This document shows, in pieces, positions 25,837-36,378 of a stretch of 49,550 nucleotides of DNA. A program made the position numbers and the translations under genes. Origin of the DNA: DASXYG01 sp036502625 (lineage in GTDB: Bacteria > Actinomycetota > Actinomycetes > Streptosporangiales > Streptosporangiaceae); the NCBI GenBank assembly GCA_036502625.1, contig DASXYG010000083.1, positions 1 through 49,550 of the forward strand. The letters run 5' to 3'. Below the pieces are notes generated by a model that saw only the letters and a list, made by a program, of their open reading frames with translations, had not been told where the DNA came from and made no database searches. Every line of letters starts with the position of its first letter. Within the stretch, counting starts at the first letter, position 1.

Positions 25837-26553
25837 CTAGGGCCAGCTCGGCGGGTCGGGCAGCGGGCCCGGGGTGCTCGCCAGGCCGCTGCCGGCGGAG
25901 CGGCCGACGACCCAGGCGGCAAGCGCCGGGCCGGGCCCGGCCACCTCGGGCGATTCGCCGCCGGCGGCGAATCGCCACTCGCGGCCCGCGGCGGTGTCGC
26001 GCAGCACGGCGACCGGCGCCCGGCCGAGGAGCGTCCACCGGTCCGCGGTGTAGTCGAGAATGCGGCCGGCGAACGCGGCCGACCAGTCGCCCGTGGTGTA
26101 GCCGGTGCCGAGGTCGACGTGGTGGATCTCCACCTCGCACCACCGCCGCACCAGCGTGAACCAGCCCGCATGGGTGTCGCCGTTGAACGAGCGCACCTCC
26201 GCGTCCCACGCCGCGCCGGGCATCGCGCGTGCGGCCTCGGCGAAGCGGCGCGCGGTGCCGCGGAGGTCGGCGAGCTGCTCGGCGGCGCCGCGCGGCGCGC
26301 CCTCGGCGATGCCCGCGTCGCGCGCGGCGGCGCTTGCGTACTGCGGGGTCTCCACGCCGGTACGCGCCCAGACCAGCAGGTTCGTCATGCTGTCGGCGCT
26401 GCGCGCGAGGTGGGTGATGACATGGCCGCGGGTCCATCCGGGCAGCGCCGACGGCGCGTGCACCCCCGGGTCGTCCAGACCGGACGCCGAGGCGATCAGC
26501 CGCTCGGTGGCCGCTTCGACGTCGTCCATGAGCATGTCCACGTCGTGATCCAT
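25837..26553 (-). CDS. maleylpyruvate isomerase family, mycothiol-dependent (DinB-like fold)
   Basis: 238 residues. N-terminal four-helix DinB-like/MDMPI domain: LPGWTRGHVITHLARSADSMTNLL with metal ligand His48, and RRWCEVEIHHVDLG with Glu140 and His144, completing the metal triad. The C-terminal domain (about 155-225) is the small alpha/beta domain of the family. Members use mycothiol as a thiol cofactor; the substrate here is unknown. This supports an actinobacterial origin. Confidence 0.85.
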   Translation of the reverse strand: MDHDVDMLMDDVEAATERLIASASGLDDPGVHAPSALPGWTRGHVITHLARSADSMTNLLVWARTGVETPQYASAAARDAGIAEGAPRGAAEQLADLRGTARRFAEAARAMPGAAWDAEVRSFNGDTHAGWFTLVRRWCEVEIHHVDLGTGYTTGDWSAAFAGRILDYTADRWTLLGRAPVAVLRDTAAGREWRFAAGGESPEVAGPGPALAAWVVGRSAGSGLASTPGPLPDPPSWP

Positions 26554-26581
26554 GCCGCCGACCCTAGCGGGCGCGCGAAAA

Positions 26582-26608
26582 GGGGAACGGCCGCGGGAGC
26601 CGTTCCCC
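26582..26608. terminator. hairpin after small membrane protein gene
   Basis: Perfect 10-bp inverted repeat GGGGAACGGC / GCCGTTCCCC with a seven-base loop. On the minus strand it is followed by TTTT, so it can end the minus-strand transcript of the gene at 26621-27013 before the isomerase-family gene. Confidence 0.75.
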
Positions 26609-26620
26609 TGTTTCCCCCGG

Positions 26621-27013
26621 TCAGGCGGCCAGGTTCCGCTCCGCCGTACGGACGTCGAGCGCGTGCACCACGCGCTCCGTGGTCACCTCGTGGACCGTCA
26701 GGTCGGCGAGCGCCACGACCAGCAGGCCGACGGCGTCGGCGAACACCAGCCACGTCAGGACGGGACCGGCGAACACCAGCGCGGCGACCAGCGACCAGAC
26801 CGCGACGACGGCGAGCGCGCCGTGCCCGATCCGCGCGGAGACCCGGCGGTTGAGGATCGCGCCGGCCGCGGCCAGGACCGCGATGGCGGTCGAGACGCCG
26901 AAGCCCAGCCACCCCGCGGTGCCCGCGGAGAACGTCAGGGCCGCGACCGCGAGAAAGCCGCCGCCGAGCATGGCGACGACGTCGAGCGCGTAACGTGGAC
27001 TCAGAGCAGCCAT
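26621..27013 (-). CDS. small four-helix membrane protein, unknown function
   Basis: 130 residues from ATG 27013, preceded by GAGGAGGTG with seven-base spacing. Four hydrophobic segments (about 9-28, 32-52, 62-83, 86-104), paired by short loops; cytoplasmic tail with EVTTERVVHALDVRTAERNL. No family recognised with certainty. Flanked by its own terminator and by a hairpin adjoining its ribosome-binding site, hence probably a single-gene unit divergent from uvrA. Confidence 0.75.
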   Translation of the reverse strand: MAALSPRYALDVVAMLGGGFLAVAALTFSAGTAGWLGFGVSTAIAVLAAAGAILNRRVSARIGHGALAVVAVWSLVAALVFAGPVLTWLVFADAVGLLVVALADLTVHEVTTERVVHALDVRTAERNLAA

Positions 27014-27028
27014 CTTGAGGCACCTCCT

Positions 27029-27050
27029 CGGCACCACCACCGTGGTGCCG
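27029..27050 (-). promoter_or_regulatory. hairpin abutting the ribosome-binding site of the small membrane protein gene
   Basis: A perfect 9-bp stem (CGGCACCAC with GTGGTGCCG, four-base loop) lies directly before AGGAGGTGCC, the ribosome-binding site. The 5' arm also contains GGCACC, which can instead pair with GGTGCC of the ribosome-binding site. Two exclusive structures are therefore possible. Confidence 0.55.
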
Positions 27051-27230
27051 CCTGCGAACCAACGGCAGCGAGTCGGTGCGGGGCGCCACCGGGTGCCGGG
27101 GCGGCTCACTGGCCGCCGACCAGATCATCGGCGGCTGTTCCGTACAGCACGCTGACCAGGGGAGCTGTTCCCCGGATCGGTGTGAGCAGTGAGACACCGC
27201 ACGACCCGCCCCGGGCGTACGGAAGAAAAC

Positions 27231-27252
27231 TGTCGTACCCCCTCGTTAGAGT
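27231..27252 (+). promoter_or_regulatory. candidate uvrA promoter
   Basis: TGTCG (27231-27235) and TAGAGT (27247-27252) resemble the LexA-independent DNA-damage promoter (TTGTCRGTGG-N8-TANNNT, PafBC-type) known for uvrA and other repair genes in mycobacteria, but only part of the upstream box matches and the spacing is one base short. No LexA box is seen. Confidence 0.3.
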
Positions 27253-27274
27253 TTCTGGGCAGGACCCGCATGCG

Positions 27275-27304
27275 TGATCAACGGCGCACGTGCGCCTGAT
27301 CAAC
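27275..27304 (+). promoter_or_regulatory. palindrome bracketed by direct repeats in the uvrA leader
   Basis: TGATCAAC (27275-27282), the perfect 14-bp palindrome GGCGCACGTGCGCC (27283-27296) and a second TGATCAAC (27297-27304) follow one another without a gap. The element lies 22-50 bases downstream of the candidate -10 and 40 bases before the chosen start. It may be an operator, a leader RNA hairpin, or a transposition scar. Confidence 0.6.
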
Positions 27305-27343
27305 CGAACACCTGAACCAGCCCACCTCGCCCCAGGGATGACC

Positions 27344-30181
<2,838 letters not shown>

Positions 30182-30217
30182 CACGGCCGCCCGCGCGGCG
30201 GCGGCCGCGCGCGTGCC

Positions 30218-31030
30218 TCAGGGCGTGCGCGCGACGCCGCCGACGATCCAGACCCGCTCGGGGCCCGGCCGCGTCGGCCGGTCCGGCCGCCACTGCGTGA
30301 CGTACGTCAGGCCGGGGTCGACGAGCTCGCAGCCGTCGAAGAAGCCGAGCACGTCCTCGCGGGTGCGGCGGGCGTGGCCGCTGCGGTGGAGGAACCCGCG
30401 GTAGACCTCCTCGGCCTGCTCGATCGCCGCCGGGTTGTGCTCGTACACCACGTGCGACACCGCGATGTGGCTGCCCGGCGGAAGCGCGTCGCGCAGCCGG
30501 GCGACCACCTCGAACGGCCGGTCGTCGTCCGACACGAAGTGCAGGATCGCCACGAGCAGCAGCGCGATCGGCCGGTCGAAGTCGAGGTGCGCGCGCACCT
30601 CGGGCAGGTCCGTGACCGGCTGCGCGCCGAGCAGGTCGGCGTGCACGACGACGGTCCGCGGGTCCTTGGCCAGCAGCGCGCGTGCGTGCGCGAGCACCAC
30701 CGCGTCGTTGTCGACGTAGACGACCCGGGAGTCCGGCGCCTGCTCCTGCGCCACGTGGTGCACGTTGTTCCGCGTGGGCAGGCCGGTGCCGATGTCCAGG
30801 AACTGGCGGATGCCCGCCTCGCCGGCGAGGTAGCGCACGGCGCGGCCGAGGAACGCGCGGTTCTCACGCGCGATCGTCGCGATCTCCGGCGCGGCCGCCA
30901 GCAGCGTGTCTGCGGCGGCCCGGTCAGCGGCGAAGTTATCCTTCCCGCCGAGGTAGTAGTCGTACATGCGGGCGATGCTGGGGATGCGCGCGTCGACCCC
31001 GATGGGCACTTCCCTGCCATCCTCGACCAT
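30218..31030 (-). CDS. SAM-dependent methyltransferase, DUF574 family
   Basis: 270 residues from ATG 31030, eight bases after GGAGGAGG. Family features: PSIARMYDYYLGGKDNFAADR at the N-terminus, FLDIGTGLPTRNNVHHVAQ (SAM loop), VVYVDNDAVVLAHARALL, and AILHFVSDDDRP. This family is heavily expanded in actinomycetes; substrates are unknown. GTG 31039 is a longer alternative but lies within the ribosome-binding site. Convergent with uvrA. Confidence 0.9.
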   Translation of the reverse strand: MVEDGREVPIGVDARIPSIARMYDYYLGGKDNFAADRAAADTLLAAAPEIATIARENRAFLGRAVRYLAGEAGIRQFLDIGTGLPTRNNVHHVAQEQAPDSRVVYVDNDAVVLAHARALLAKDPRTVVVHADLLGAQPVTDLPEVRAHLDFDRPIALLLVAILHFVSDDDRPFEVVARLRDALPPGSHIAVSHVVYEHNPAAIEQAEEVYRGFLHRSGHARRTREDVLGFFDGCELVDPGLTYVTQWRPDRPTRPGPERVWIVGGVARTP

Positions 31031-31156
31031 GACGGCCACCTCCTCCGGTACCGCGCCGTGTGTCCGATTGGCTCAGGGAACTCTAGCGGGCCGGTGACCG
31101 CGGGCGCCCCGGCAGCGACCCGGTGCGGGCGCCCGGCCATGCTGCGCTACATTGCG

Positions 31157-31166
31157 TAGTACTACT
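31157..31166 (+). promoter_or_regulatory. palindrome before Rieske gene
   Basis: GTAGTACTAC is a perfect 10-bp palindrome 18 bases upstream of the start and just before the ribosome-binding site AAGGGG. It could be an operator or overlap a -10 region; no regulator is known. Confidence 0.3.
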
Positions 31167-31183
31167 TGACGTAAGGGGATCAG

Positions 31184-31648
31184 ATGGACGACGGGGCAGG
31201 CGTGCGCGAGGACACCGGGCACCCGGCGGGGCCGGCCCGCCGCAACGTGATCGCCGGCGCGGGGGCCGCGGGGGTGGGCGCGCTCGGGGTGATCGCGCTG
31301 GCCGGGTGCGGCGCGGGCGGCGGCACGAAGCCGGAGCCGTCGGTGCCGGCCAGGCTCAAGGGCAAGGTCATCGCGAAGACCTCGGACGTCCCGGTCGGCG
31401 GCGGCACGATCCTCACCGACGACAAGATCGTGGTCACGCAGCCGGCGAAGGGCGACTTCAAGGCGTTCACCGCCGTGTGCACCCACCAGGGCTGCACGGT
31501 CGGCGACGTCCAGAAGGGCGTCATCCAGTGCCCCTGCCACGGCAGCGAGTTCTCGGCGAAGGACGGCTCGGTCAAGCAGGGCCCGGCGAGCCGGCCGCTG
31601 GCCGAGTTCACGGTCAAGGTCGTCGGCGACGGGATCACCGTTTCCTGA
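31184..31648 (+). CDS. exported Rieske [2Fe-2S] lipoprotein
   Basis: 154 residues. A twin-arginine signal (ARRNVIAGAGAAG, Arg19-Arg20) ends in lipobox LAGC (Cys42), so the protein is probably Tat-exported folded and anchored outside. Rieske ligands: Cys99-Thr-His101 in CTHQGC and Cys116-Pro-Cys-His119 in CPCHGSEF, with Cys104/Cys118 for the disulfide. It resembles stand-alone actinobacterial Rieske proteins rather than QcrA; electron partner unknown. Confidence 0.9.
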   Translation: MDDGAGVREDTGHPAGPARRNVIAGAGAAGVGALGVIALAGCGAGGGTKPEPSVPARLKGKVIAKTSDVPVGGGTILTDDKIVVTQPAKGDFKAFTAVCTHQGCTVGDVQKGVIQCPCHGSEFSAKDGSVKQGPASRPLAEFTVKVVGDGITVS

Positions 31649-31746
31649 GCCGTACGGGGAAAGTCCGCCCGATCGCCTACCGAGCACTCGTTGCTGGCTG
31701 TAACCTCTCGACTCCGAAGTGTGTCGAAGACCCGGGGGGCAGCGAG

Positions 31747-32307
31747 ATGTCGACACCACCAATGGCGCGGGCTGACGTGCCGAACGACGTACTGGCGGCC
31801 TTCCACGAGATCGACGGCCGCCTGCCCGAGGGCTTCCGCACCCAGGTCGTCGACCACGAGATCGTCGTCAGCCACGTGCCCGACGGCGACCACGAGTCGA
31901 TCGTCTCCTGGGTGATGAAGCAGGTCAGCCGCTACGCCGAGCAGGATCTGCACTGCTCGGCGCGGCGCGGCCTCGTCGTACCGGGCGGGCGCTACGTCCC
32001 CGACTGCACGATCGCCCCGGTCGGCCACTTCCGCGGCCACGCGGCGTGGGCGCCCGCCGACGGCGTCTCCATGGTCGTCGAGGTGGCCTCCGGCGTGGCC
32101 GACCACGACCGGCTGCGGAAGCCGTACGGCTACGCCGCCGCCGGCATACCGCTGTACCTGCTGATCGACCGCACGGCGCACGAGGTCGTGCTGTACGGCA
32201 AGCCCGACGGCGAGGCGTACCACGCCCAGCTCCGCGAGCCGTTCGGCCGCGACGTCGAGCTGCCCGCGCCGTTCTCCTTCGCGCTCAGCACCACGGAGTT
32301 CCGCTGA
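31747..32307 (+). CDS. Uma2 family PD-(D/E)XK nuclease-like protein
   Basis: 186 residues from ATG 31747, after a G-run at 31735-31739. Uma2 hallmarks: LPEGFRTQVVDHEIVVS, YVPDCTIAP with the Asp, MVVEVAS with the Glu, and DRLRKPYGYAAAGIPLYLLIDR. The Lys of the catalytic triad would be in RLRKPYGY. The family is expanded in actinomycetes and cyanobacteria; function is unproven. Confidence 0.85.
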   Translation: MSTPPMARADVPNDVLAAFHEIDGRLPEGFRTQVVDHEIVVSHVPDGDHESIVSWVMKQVSRYAEQDLHCSARRGLVVPGGRYVPDCTIAPVGHFRGHAAWAPADGVSMVVEVASGVADHDRLRKPYGYAAAGIPLYLLIDRTAHEVVLYGKPDGEAYHAQLREPFGRDVELPAPFSFALSTTEFR

Positions 32308-32335
32308 GCGCAGCCGGGGGTGTCACCGGCAGTGG

Positions 32336-32341
32336 ATAGGG
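32336..32341 (+). promoter_or_regulatory. -10 element suggesting a leaderless uvrC transcript
   Basis: TAGGGT ends seven bases before the GTG start of uvrC, so transcription would start at or next to the start codon. No ribosome-binding site is visible, which agrees. The -35 region is weak. Confidence 0.4.
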
Positions 32342-32348
32342 TTGTGGT

Positions 32349-34409
32349 GTGGCTGATCCGGCGACCTACCGGCCCGCGCCCGGTTCGATCCCCGAGTCCC
32401 CCGGGGTCTACAAGTTCCGTGACGACTCGGGCCGCGTCATCTACGTGGGCAAGGCGAAGACCCTCCGCGCCCGGCTGAACTCCTACTTCACCGACTTCGC
32501 CGGCCTGCACCCGCGCACGCAGACGATGGTGAGCACCGCCGCGAGCGTCGAGTGGACCGTCGTCGGCACCGAGGTCGAGGCGCTCCAGCTCGAATACTCC
32601 TGGATCAAGCAGTACGACCCGCGCTTCAACGTCAAGTACCGCGACGACAAGAGCTATCCGTACCTCGCGGTCACGCTCAACGAGGACTACCCGCGCGTCA
32701 TGGTGATGCGCGGCGCCAAGCGCAAGGGCGTGCGCTACTTCGGGCCGTACTCCCACGCCTGGGCCATCCGCGAGACCGTCGACCTGCTGCTGCGCGTCTT
32801 CCCGGTCCGTACGTGCTCGGCCGGGGTGTTCCGGCGGTCCCACCAGATCGGCCGGCCCTGCCTGCTCGGCTACATCGGGAAGTGCTCGGCGCCGTGCGTC
32901 GACCGCGTCTCCGCCGACGAGCACCGCGCCCTGGTCGACGACTTCTGCGACTTCATGAGCGGCGACACGGGGAAGTTCATCCGCCGCCTGGAGCGCGCCA
33001 TGAAGGCCGCGGCCGGCGAGGAGGAGTACGAACGCGCCGCCCGCCTCCGCGACGACATCCAGGCCCTCCAGCGCGCCCTGGAGAAGCAGGCCGTCGTGCT
33101 CGCCGACAGCACCGACTGCGACGTCATCGCCTTCGCCGAAGACCAGCTCGAGGCCGCCGTGCAACTGTTCAACGTGCGCGGCGGGCGCATCCGCGGCCAG
33201 CGCGGCTGGGTGATCGACAAGGTGGAGGACGTCACCACCGGCGACCTCGTCGAGCAGTTCGTCGCGCAGGTCTACGGCGCCGAGGCCGACGCGCCCGCGG
33301 CGGTGTCCGTGCCGCGCGAGATCCTCGTCCCCGAGCTGCCGCCGGAGCCCGAGGCCGTCACCGAGTGGCTGTGCGAGCGGCGCGACGGCCGCCGCGTCGA
33401 CCTCCGCGTGCCGCGCAGGGGCGACAAGAAGGCGCTGATGGAGACCGTCGCGCGCAACGCCCAGCAGGCGCTCGCGCTGCACAAGACGCGCCGCGCCAGC
33501 GACCTCACCACCCGCAGCCGCGCCCTCCAGGAGATCCAGGAGGCGCTCGACCTCGACGACGCGCCGCTGCGCATCGAGTGCTACGACGTGTCCCACATCC
33601 AGGGCAGCAACGTCGTCGCGTCCATGGTCGTCGCCGAGGACGGCCTGGCCCGCAAGAGCGAGTACCGCAGGTTCTCCATCAAGACCGTCGAGGGCCAGGA
33701 CGACGTCCGCTCCATCCACGAGGTCATCACCCGCAGGTTCCGCCGCTACCTCGCCGAGCGCGACGACACCCCCGACCCCGGCACCGGCGGCGACGCCGGC
33801 GACCCCCTGACGCCCCCGGTGGTCGGCGGCCGCGCCGACGCCGTGTCGTGGGTGGGCGCCGACGACCCCGAGGGCGACCCCGCGGGCCGCGGCCAGCCGA
33901 TCGACCCGGAGACCGGCCGCCCCCGCAAGTTCGCCTACCCGCCCAACCTCGTCGTCGTCGACGGCGGCCCGCCGCAGGTCGCGGCCGCGCAGCGGGCGCT
34001 CGACGAGCTCGGCATCGACGACGTCGCGGTGTGCGGTCTCGCCAAGCGGCTGGAGGAGGTCTGGCTGCCCGGCGAGGACGAACCGGTCATCATGCCGCGC
34101 ACGAGCGAGGGCCTCTACCTGCTGCAACGCGTCCGCGACGAGGCGCACCGCTTCGCGATCACCTACCATCGCGCCAAGAGGTCCAAGGGCATGACCGTCA
34201 GCGAGCTCGACGCCGTGCCCGGCCTCGGCCCCGCGCGCCGCGCCGCGCTGCTGAAGCACTTCGGCTCGGTGAAGAGGCTGCGCGCCGCGCGCGTGGAGGA
34301 GATCGCCGAGGTGTCCGGCATCGGGCAGGGCACCGCGGAGACCATTGCCGCGGCCCTGCAGACGGGGGCGGGCGGCGGCACCGACGACTCGACGGGGGCG
34401 GGAACATGA
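32349..34409 (+). CDS. uvrC: excinuclease ABC subunit C
   Basis: 686 residues from GTG 32349. N-terminal GIY-YIG nuclease (GVYKFRDDSGRVIYVGKAKTLRARLNSYF), UVR helix pair near 205-245 (AAGEEEYERAARLRDDIQ), central RNase H-like nuclease with IECYDVSHIQGSNVVASMVV and VVDGGPPQVAAA, and C-terminal helix-hairpin-helix (VPGLGPARRAALLKHFGS, VSGIGQGTAETI). An acidic/Pro-Gly insert (about 470-515) interrupts the RNase H domain, common in actinobacteria. Overlaps rapZ by ATGA. Confidence 0.95.
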   Translation: MADPATYRPAPGSIPESPGVYKFRDDSGRVIYVGKAKTLRARLNSYFTDFAGLHPRTQTMVSTAASVEWTVVGTEVEALQLEYSWIKQYDPRFNVKYRDDKSYPYLAVTLNEDYPRVMVMRGAKRKGVRYFGPYSHAWAIRETVDLLLRVFPVRTCSAGVFRRSHQIGRPCLLGYIGKCSAPCVDRVSADEHRALVDDFCDFMSGDTGKFIRRLERAMKAAAGEEEYERAARLRDDIQALQRALEKQAVVLADSTDCDVIAFAEDQLEAAVQLFNVRGGRIRGQRGWVIDKVEDVTTGDLVEQFVAQVYGAEADAPAAVSVPREILVPELPPEPEAVTEWLCERRDGRRVDLRVPRRGDKKALMETVARNAQQALALHKTRRASDLTTRSRALQEIQEALDLDDAPLRIECYDVSHIQGSNVVASMVVAEDGLARKSEYRRFSIKTVEGQDDVRSIHEVITRRFRRYLAERDDTPDPGTGGDAGDPLTPPVVGGRADAVSWVGADDPEGDPAGRGQPIDPETGRPRKFAYPPNLVVVDGGPPQVAAAQRALDELGIDDVAVCGLAKRLEEVWLPGEDEPVIMPRTSEGLYLLQRVRDEAHRFAITYHRAKRSKGMTVSELDAVPGLGPARRAALLKHFGSVKRLRAARVEEIAEVSGIGQGTAETIAAALQTGAGGGTDDSTGAGT

Positions 34410-35332
34410 GCGGTGGAGGCGAAGCGGGGCGGCTGCGCCCCGGCGCCGCGGCCGCCGGCGGCCAGGCGGAAGCCGCGCCGGAGATCGTGGTGGTCAGCGG
34501 CATGTCCGGCGCCGGCCGGAGCACGGCCGCGAAGTCCCTGGAGGACCTCGGCTGGTACGTCGTGGACAACCTGCCGCCCGGCCTGCTGTCCACCATGGTC
34601 GACCTGGCCGAGCGTGCGCACGGCGGCGTGCCGCGCATCGCCGTGGTGGTCGACGTCCGCAGCCGCGCGTTCACCAGCGACCTCCAGACCACCCTCGCGG
34701 AGATCGCCGCGCGCGGCCCGCGCCCGCGCGTCGTGTTCCTCGAGGCCAGCGACGACATCCTGGTCACCCGCTTCGAGGGCGTCCGCAGGCCGCACCCGCT
34801 CCAGGGCGACGGCCGGGTCGTCGACGGCATCGCCGCCGAACGCGAGCTGCTGCGCGGCCTGCGCGGCGAGGCCGACCTCATCATCGACACCTCGCAGCTC
34901 AACGTGCACGAGCTGCGCGCGAAGATCCACGGCTTCTTCGGCGGCGGCGCCGGCCCGCGGCTGCGCGCCTCGATCGTGTCGTTCGGCTACAAGTACGGCA
35001 TGCCCGTCGACGCCGACCTCGTCGTCGACTGCCGCTTCCTGCCCAACCCCCACTGGGTGCCGGAGCTGCGCCCCCAGTCGGGCCTCGACGCGCCCGTACG
35101 CGACTACGTCCTCGGCCAGCCCGCCGCGCGGAAGTTCACCGACCTCTACATCGAGGTGCTGCGGCTGCTCATCGAGGGCTACGAGCGCGAGGGCAAGCAC
35201 TACGTCACGCTGGCCGTCGGCTGCACCGGCGGGCGCCACCGCAGCGTCGCGATGGCCGAGCAGCTCGGCGCGCGGCTGCGCGACGAGGACGTCGACGTAC
35301 AGGTCGTCCACCGCGACGTCGAGCGCGACTGA
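34406..35332 (+). CDS. rapZ: RNase adapter / nucleotide-binding protein RapZ
   Basis: 308 residues. P-loop variant VVSGMSGAGRSTAAKSLEDLGWYVVDNLP (Arg in place of the usual Lys after Gly-x-Gly), Walker-B-like VVVDVRSR, and the conserved C-terminal domain with SFGYKYGMPVDADLVVDCRFLPNPHW and GCTGGRHRSVAMAEQL. First 25 residues are flexible. RapZ homologues regulate amino-sugar metabolism in enterobacteria and interact with YvcK-like functions in Gram-positives; role in actinobacteria is less clear. Confidence 0.93.
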   Translation: MSGGGEAGRLRPGAAAAGGQAEAAPEIVVVSGMSGAGRSTAAKSLEDLGWYVVDNLPPGLLSTMVDLAERAHGGVPRIAVVVDVRSRAFTSDLQTTLAEIAARGPRPRVVFLEASDDILVTRFEGVRRPHPLQGDGRVVDGIAAERELLRGLRGEADLIIDTSQLNVHELRAKIHGFFGGGAGPRLRASIVSFGYKYGMPVDADLVVDCRFLPNPHWVPELRPQSGLDAPVRDYVLGQPAARKFTDLYIEVLRLLIEGYEREGKHYVTLAVGCTGGRHRSVAMAEQLGARLRDEDVDVQVVHRDVERD

Positions 35333-35369
35333 CCGCGGTGCTATCCGCGCTATCCGAGAGGAGCCGGCC

Positions 35370-36362
35370 ACGGCAACCAGTACGGGTCCCCGCGTAGTGG
35401 CGCTCGGCGGGGGGCACGGCCTGCACGCGTCCCTGACGGCGCTGCGGCAGGTCACCGAGCGGCTCACCGCCGTCGTCACCGTCGCCGACAACGGCGGGTC
35501 CAGCGGCCGGCTGCGCGAGGAGTTCGGCGTGCTGCCACCCGGCGACCTCCGCATGGCGCTCGCCGCCCTCTGCGGCGACGACGACTGGGGCCGCACCTGG
35601 AGCCGCGTCGTCCAGCACCGCTTCGTCAGCGACGGCGAGCTCGGCGGCCACGCCCTGGGCAACCTGCTGATCGTCGGCCTGTGGAACCTCCTCGGCGACA
35701 CGGTCACCGGCCTCGACTGGGTCGGCAGGCTGCTGGGCGCGCAGGGCCGCGTGCTGCCCATGTCGTCCGTACCGCTGGACATCCTGGCCCACGTCGAGGG
35801 CGCCGACCCGGCCCGCCCGTACGACGTGACGACCGTGCGCGGCCAGGCCGACTGCGCGACGACACCGGGCCGGGTGCGCGACATCTCGCTGATCCCGGAC
35901 GACCCGCCGGCCTGCCCGGAGGCGGTCACCGCGATCCGCGAGGCCGACTGGGTGGTGTTCGGGCCGGGATCGTGGTTCACCAGCGTCCTGCCGCACCTCA
36001 TGGTGCCGGAACTGGCGAGTGCGCTGCTGGAGACCCGCGCGCGGCGTATCGTCGCGCTCAACCTGGCTCCGCAGCCGGGGGAGACCGACGGCTTCTCCCC
36101 GGAGAAGCACCTGGAGGTGCTGCGCGCCCACGCGCCCGACCTCCACGTCGACGTGGTTCTCGCCGACGGCTCGGCCGACAGTACGGTACCGGTGGAATCG
36201 GAGCGGTCGCTGGAACGGGCCGCGAAGGTGCTGGGCGGTGAACTGGTGCGCGCACGCGTGGGGATGGACGATGGAACGCCCCGGCATGATCCGGCGCGCC
36301 TGTCGGACGCCTATGCCGCCATATTCGGGACGGGTGCGGGGGCACCCACGGGGGATCGATGA
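35370..36362 (+). CDS. yvcK: gluconeogenesis/cell-wall factor YvcK (CofD-like), apparent ACG start
   Basis: The frame contains RVVALGGGHGLHASLTALR, TVADNGGSSGRLREEFGVLPPGDLRMALAAL, GGHALGNLLIVGLWNL and FGPGSWFTSVLPHLMVPEL, all typical of YvcK, which binds UDP-sugars. No ATG, GTG or TTG is correctly placed: ACG at 35370 follows GAGAGGAG (35356-35363) by six bases and would give (M)ATSTGPRVVALGGG, 330 residues. The only canonical alternative, GTG 35397, has no ribosome-binding site and cuts the first beta strand. A 9-bp tandem repeat (GCTATCCG[C/A], 35340-35357) lies just before. Confidence 0.88.
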   Translation, partial: TATSTGPRVVALGGGHGLHASLTALRQVTERLTAVVTVADNGGSSGRLREEFGVLPPGDLRMALAALCGDDDWGRTWSRVVQHRFVSDGELGGHALGNLLIVGLWNLLGDTVTGLDWVGRLLGAQGRVLPMSSVPLDILAHVEGADPARPYDVTTVRGQADCATTPGRVRDISLIPDDPPACPEAVTAIREADWVVFGPGSWFTSVLPHLMVPELASALLETRARRIVALNLAPQPGETDGFSPEKHLEVLRAHAPDLHVDVVLADGSADSTVPVESERSLERAAKVLGGELVRARVGMDDGTPRHDPARLSDAYAAIFGTGAGAPTGDR

Positions 36363-36378
36363 GGGGGAGTACGAACGT

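Noticed and set aside
27290..27343. Upstream uvrA starts GTG 27290 and ATG 27338
   Set aside because: GTG 27290 lies within the palindromic leader element and adds 18 non-conserved residues; ATG 27338 directly abuts the ribosome-binding site, whereas GTG 27344 gives the family N-terminus at good spacing.
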